From Haloarcula laminariae (lineage in GTDB: Archaea; Halobacteriota; Halobacteria; Halobacteriales; Haloarculaceae): a DNA stretch of 64,000 nt. The position numbers and the translations under genes are program-made. The notes beneath the pieces were generated by a model. It did no database searches. It saw only the letters and a list, made by a program, of their open reading frames with translations, and was not told where the DNA came from. The DNA lies in NCBI RefSeq assembly GCF_025457605.1, contig NZ_JAMZFY010000002.1:248001-312000 (forward strand). The letters run 5' to 3'. The stretch's first letter is position 1; each line of letters begins with the position of its first letter. Below, one piece after another: positions 62,161 through 64,000 of the stretch.

Positions 62161-63002
62161 CACAACCACCTGTCGAGCCGCGCGGTCACGCGGCCGAACC
62201 GGCGCGTTATCGGGTCGACGACCCGCTGGGGGAGCCACTCGGTCCACCGGACGAACTTCGCGAACCGGCCCACCGGATAGCGAGCGCTGGGGTTCTCGTC
62301 CGTCGCCGCGTCGAGAACCGCCGCCGCGACGGCCTCGGGCGCCGCGGCCAGCGGGCCGCCGTCGAGGGTCCACCCGTCTTCCAGCGACTCGTACACCCCG
62401 TCGTAGTCGGGCGTCCGGTCGTCGGGGAGCCCCGAGCGCGCGCTGTCTGCGAAGGCCGTCTCGACCCACGCCGGCTCGACGAGCGCCACGTGGACCGGCG
62501 TGTCCGCCAGCTCCATCCGGAGCGCGTCGCTCATCGACGACAGCGCGGCCTTGCCGCCGCTGTAGGCGCCCAGCCCCGGACAGGCCCGCCGCGCGAGGAC
62601 GCTGGAGACGTTGACGATGCGGCCGCCGCCGTCGCGCATCTCCGGCAGGACGGCCCGAGAAAGCCGGTGTGGGCCGTGAACGAGCACGTCGAAGACGTCC
62701 CGGCCCGCCTCGACCGGCACGTCCTCCAGCGGTCCCGACGCCGCGTAGCCGGCGTTGTTGACCAGACAGTCGAGTCGCCCCGCCTCGGCCAGTATCCCGT
62801 CGACGACAGCCTGGCACTGCTCGTCGCTGGTCACGTCGAGCGCCCGCGTCCGACAGCGCTCGCTCACCCGGTCCGGGAGCGGCGTCTCGATATCGGTCGC
62901 GTAAACGGTCCACCCGTCGTCGGCGAAGGCGAGCGCCGTCGCCGCGCCGATGCCGGAGCCGGCACCGGTCACCAGGACGACGGGGTCGGCGTCGGCTGTC
63001 AT
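62160..63002 (-). CDS. Short-chain dehydrogenase/reductase (SDR family)
   Basis: A 280-residue enzyme from the ATG at 63002. The coenzyme loop TGAGSGIG (12-19) and active-site residues Ser133/134, Tyr147 and Lys151 (YSGGK) are present, as is NNAGYAASGP. Asp near the end of strand 2 (TDIE) suggests NAD preference, but NADP is possible. The longer C-terminal region (DEWLPQRVVDPITRRFGRVT-like) is basic. The substrate is unknown. The start was moved to 63002 from 63029 because the earlier frame is Pro/Gly-rich without SDR character. Co-transcribed with the ADC-like gene. Confidence 0.9.
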   Translation of the reverse strand: MTADADPVVLVTGAGSGIGAATALAFADDGWTVYATDIETPLPDRVSERCRTRALDVTSDEQCQAVVDGILAEAGRLDCLVNNAGYAASGPLEDVPVEAGRDVFDVLVHGPHRLSRAVLPEMRDGGGRIVNVSSVLARRACPGLGAYSGGKAALSSMSDALRMELADTPVHVALVEPAWVETAFADSARSGLPDDRTPDYDGVYESLEDGWTLDGGPLAAAPEAVAAAVLDAATDENPSARYPVGRFAKFVRWTEWLPQRVVDPITRRFGRVTARLDRWL

Positions 63003-63077
63003 ACCCGGACCGAGTCCCGGCCGACACAAGAATCCATCTCCGTCACCGGCCGCGACCGCCCCCCGCAGCCGACGTGA

Positions 63078-63728
63078 CTACCGCCGGTCGAGACAGTAGT
63101 CGACGTAGTTCTGGAGAATCCGCAGCCCCGTCTCCCCCGATTTCTCGGGGTGGAACTGGGTCCCGAAGACGTTGCCCTCCTCGTTGGCGACGATGGAGGC
63201 GAAGTCGGTCCCGTAGTCGGTGGTGGCGACGACCGCCTCGTCGTCCTCGGGGACCGCGTAGTAGGAGTGGACGAAGTAGGCGTACTCCCCGTCGACGCCC
63301 TCGACGAGGGGGTGGTCCCGTTGCACGTCGAGCTCGTTCCAGCCCATGTGCGGGACCGTCTGGTCCCGCGAGAAGCGGACGTTCTTCCCGGGGACGAGGT
63401 CGAGACCCTCCGCGTCGCCCTGGCCCTCGTGGTCCGCCTCCTCGCTCGTCGTCAGCAGCATCTGCATCCCGAGACAGATGCCGAACAGGGGCGTCCCCGC
63501 CTCGGCCTCCGCTTCCAGTGCCTCGCGGAAGGGGCCGGCGTTGTCCATCCCCTCGGCGAAGGCCCCGACGCCGGGCAGGACGATGCCGTCGGCGCTGTCG
63601 AACTCCTCGGGGTCCGCCGAGAGCGTCACCTCGGCGCCGGCCCGTTCCAGCCCGCGGGTCACGCTCCGGAGGTTCCCGAGCCCGTAGTCGACGACGACCA
63701 CCTCCGCGGCCGTCTGTCTGGCGTTCAT
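63078..63728 (-). CDS. hisH: Imidazole glycerol phosphate synthase subunit HisH
   Basis: A 216-residue glutamine amidotransferase subunit. The nucleophile Cys85 is in GICLGMQM, and the His193/Glu195 pair is in GTQFHPEKSG, completing the triad. VVVDYGLGNLRSVTRGLERA and LPGVGAFAEGMDNAG are family-specific. It hydrolyses glutamine and passes ammonia to HisF for imidazole glycerol phosphate formation in histidine synthesis. No hisF or other his gene adjoins it, which is common in haloarchaea. Located on the minus strand after the SDR-ADC pair; the intervening segment has no notable signal. Confidence 0.95.
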   Translation of the reverse strand: MNARQTAAEVVVVDYGLGNLRSVTRGLERAGAEVTLSADPEEFDSADGIVLPGVGAFAEGMDNAGPFREALEAEAEAGTPLFGICLGMQMLLTTSEEADHEGQGDAEGLDLVPGKNVRFSRDQTVPHMGWNELDVQRDHPLVEGVDGEYAYFVHSYYAVPEDDEAVVATTDYGTDFASIVANEEGNVFGTQFHPEKSGETGLRILQNYVDYCLDRR

Positions 63729-63800
63729 GCGCGTAGGTACGCCGAGGCCGGCTAAGTGGCTTCCCCTTCGGACAGCACTTGCAGTGCGCCGTCGACCCGT

Positions 63801-63929
63801 TTAGCACGCAGTCGATTCGACGACTTCGACGGTCCGGTCGCCGTCTGGCTGGTTGCACCCAGCCACCACGGCCAGCCCGACCGGGAGCAGCAAGCGGAGA
63901 AGCTGCCGGCGGGAGTGTGTGGTCCTCAT
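63801..63929 (-). CDS. Tiny predicted lipoprotein, 42 residues
   Basis: From the ATG at 63929 the product is MRTTHSRRQLLRLLLPVGLA followed by VVAGC and a 16-residue tail (NQPDGDRTVEVVESTA with a final Cys). It has a twin-arginine-like SRRQLLRLL, a hydrophobic stretch and a lipobox (VAGC), so it looks exported and lipid-anchored. The mature part is only about 17 residues, suggesting a truncated gene or a small anchored peptide. A TATA-like ATATTC (plus 63953-63958) is about 27 bp before the ATG. The upstream part of the frame is not used. Confidence 0.6.
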   Translation of the reverse strand: MRTTHSRRQLLRLLLPVGLAVVAGCNQPDGDRTVEVVESTAC

Positions 63930-64000
63930 ATACCGGACAGTGACACGGTGAGAATATGTCTTCTTGCGGGGCGAATCCAGCACGTAGCGGTGGACGGTAC

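Overview
The window is chromosomal DNA from an extreme halophilic archaeon (class Halobacteria). The Haloarculaceae is my best guess; I cannot name a genus. Supporting signs are very high GC, strongly acidic proteins, archaeal information-processing genes (MCM, TFB, Hel308, Cgi121, thermosome, Trm1), twin-arginine signals on secreted proteins, halocyanin, a haloarchaeal PhaR-PhaP-PhaE-PhaC set, and many genes whose TATA box sits 25-32 bp before the start codon, as expected for leaderless transcripts. There is no rRNA, integrase, transposase or CRISPR array. One tRNA (Pro, TGG) is present.

Layout. 1-5759 is a galactoside/2-keto-3-deoxy-sugar locus: a sugar-binding lipoprotein cut by the window edge, an IclR regulator, a GH36 alpha-galactosidase, a KDG kinase and a KDPG aldolase. 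It is tied together by four copies of a 21-bp palindrome. 5849-15659 holds methyltransferases, a PQQ-repeat lipoprotein broken by a one-base frameshift, a ZIP-like permease, a halocyanin, a 1245-residue multi-PAS regulator and small haloarchaeal proteins. 15656-23511 has an eIF2B-like isomerase, a CBS-fused site-2 protease, a zinc-finger DEAD-box helicase, a MITE-like element, a duplicated-domain acidic protein and an SLC13/TrkA-C permease. 23568-31525 runs tRNA-Pro, a YdjM-like protein, MCM and a block of uncharacterised genes (RecA-like without Walker A, coiled coil, MinD-like ATPase) ending at a convergent TFB gene.

31617-38470 has a glutamate-cysteine-ligase-like protein, then the polyhydroxyalkanoate cluster phaR-phaP-phaE-phaC with a divergent MaoC hydratase and an alpha/beta hydrolase. 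38873-47486 carries the cgi121-hel308 operon, a 3-Cys ferredoxin, a MATE pump, a KH-domain protein, an AAA ATPase and a thermosome gene with two TATA elements. 47766-54928 contains small transporters, a TetR-MATE efflux operon with its operator, and a divergent lrp/glnA pair. 54939-63929 has YihY-PAP2, Trm1, a 7TM histidine kinase, a SWIM zinc-finger protein, an SDR-ADC pair, hisH and a mini-lipoprotein. Two copies of a large hairpin-rich intergenic repeat follow the thermosome and SWIM genes.

The best candidates for undescribed biology are the IclR regulon with its four operators, the gene block between MCM and TFB, the four-half-site PhaR operator candidate, the helix-hairpin-helix tail on PhaC, and the duplicated-domain protein at 20041-21579. 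All functional calls come from reading motifs by eye; no database search was run.
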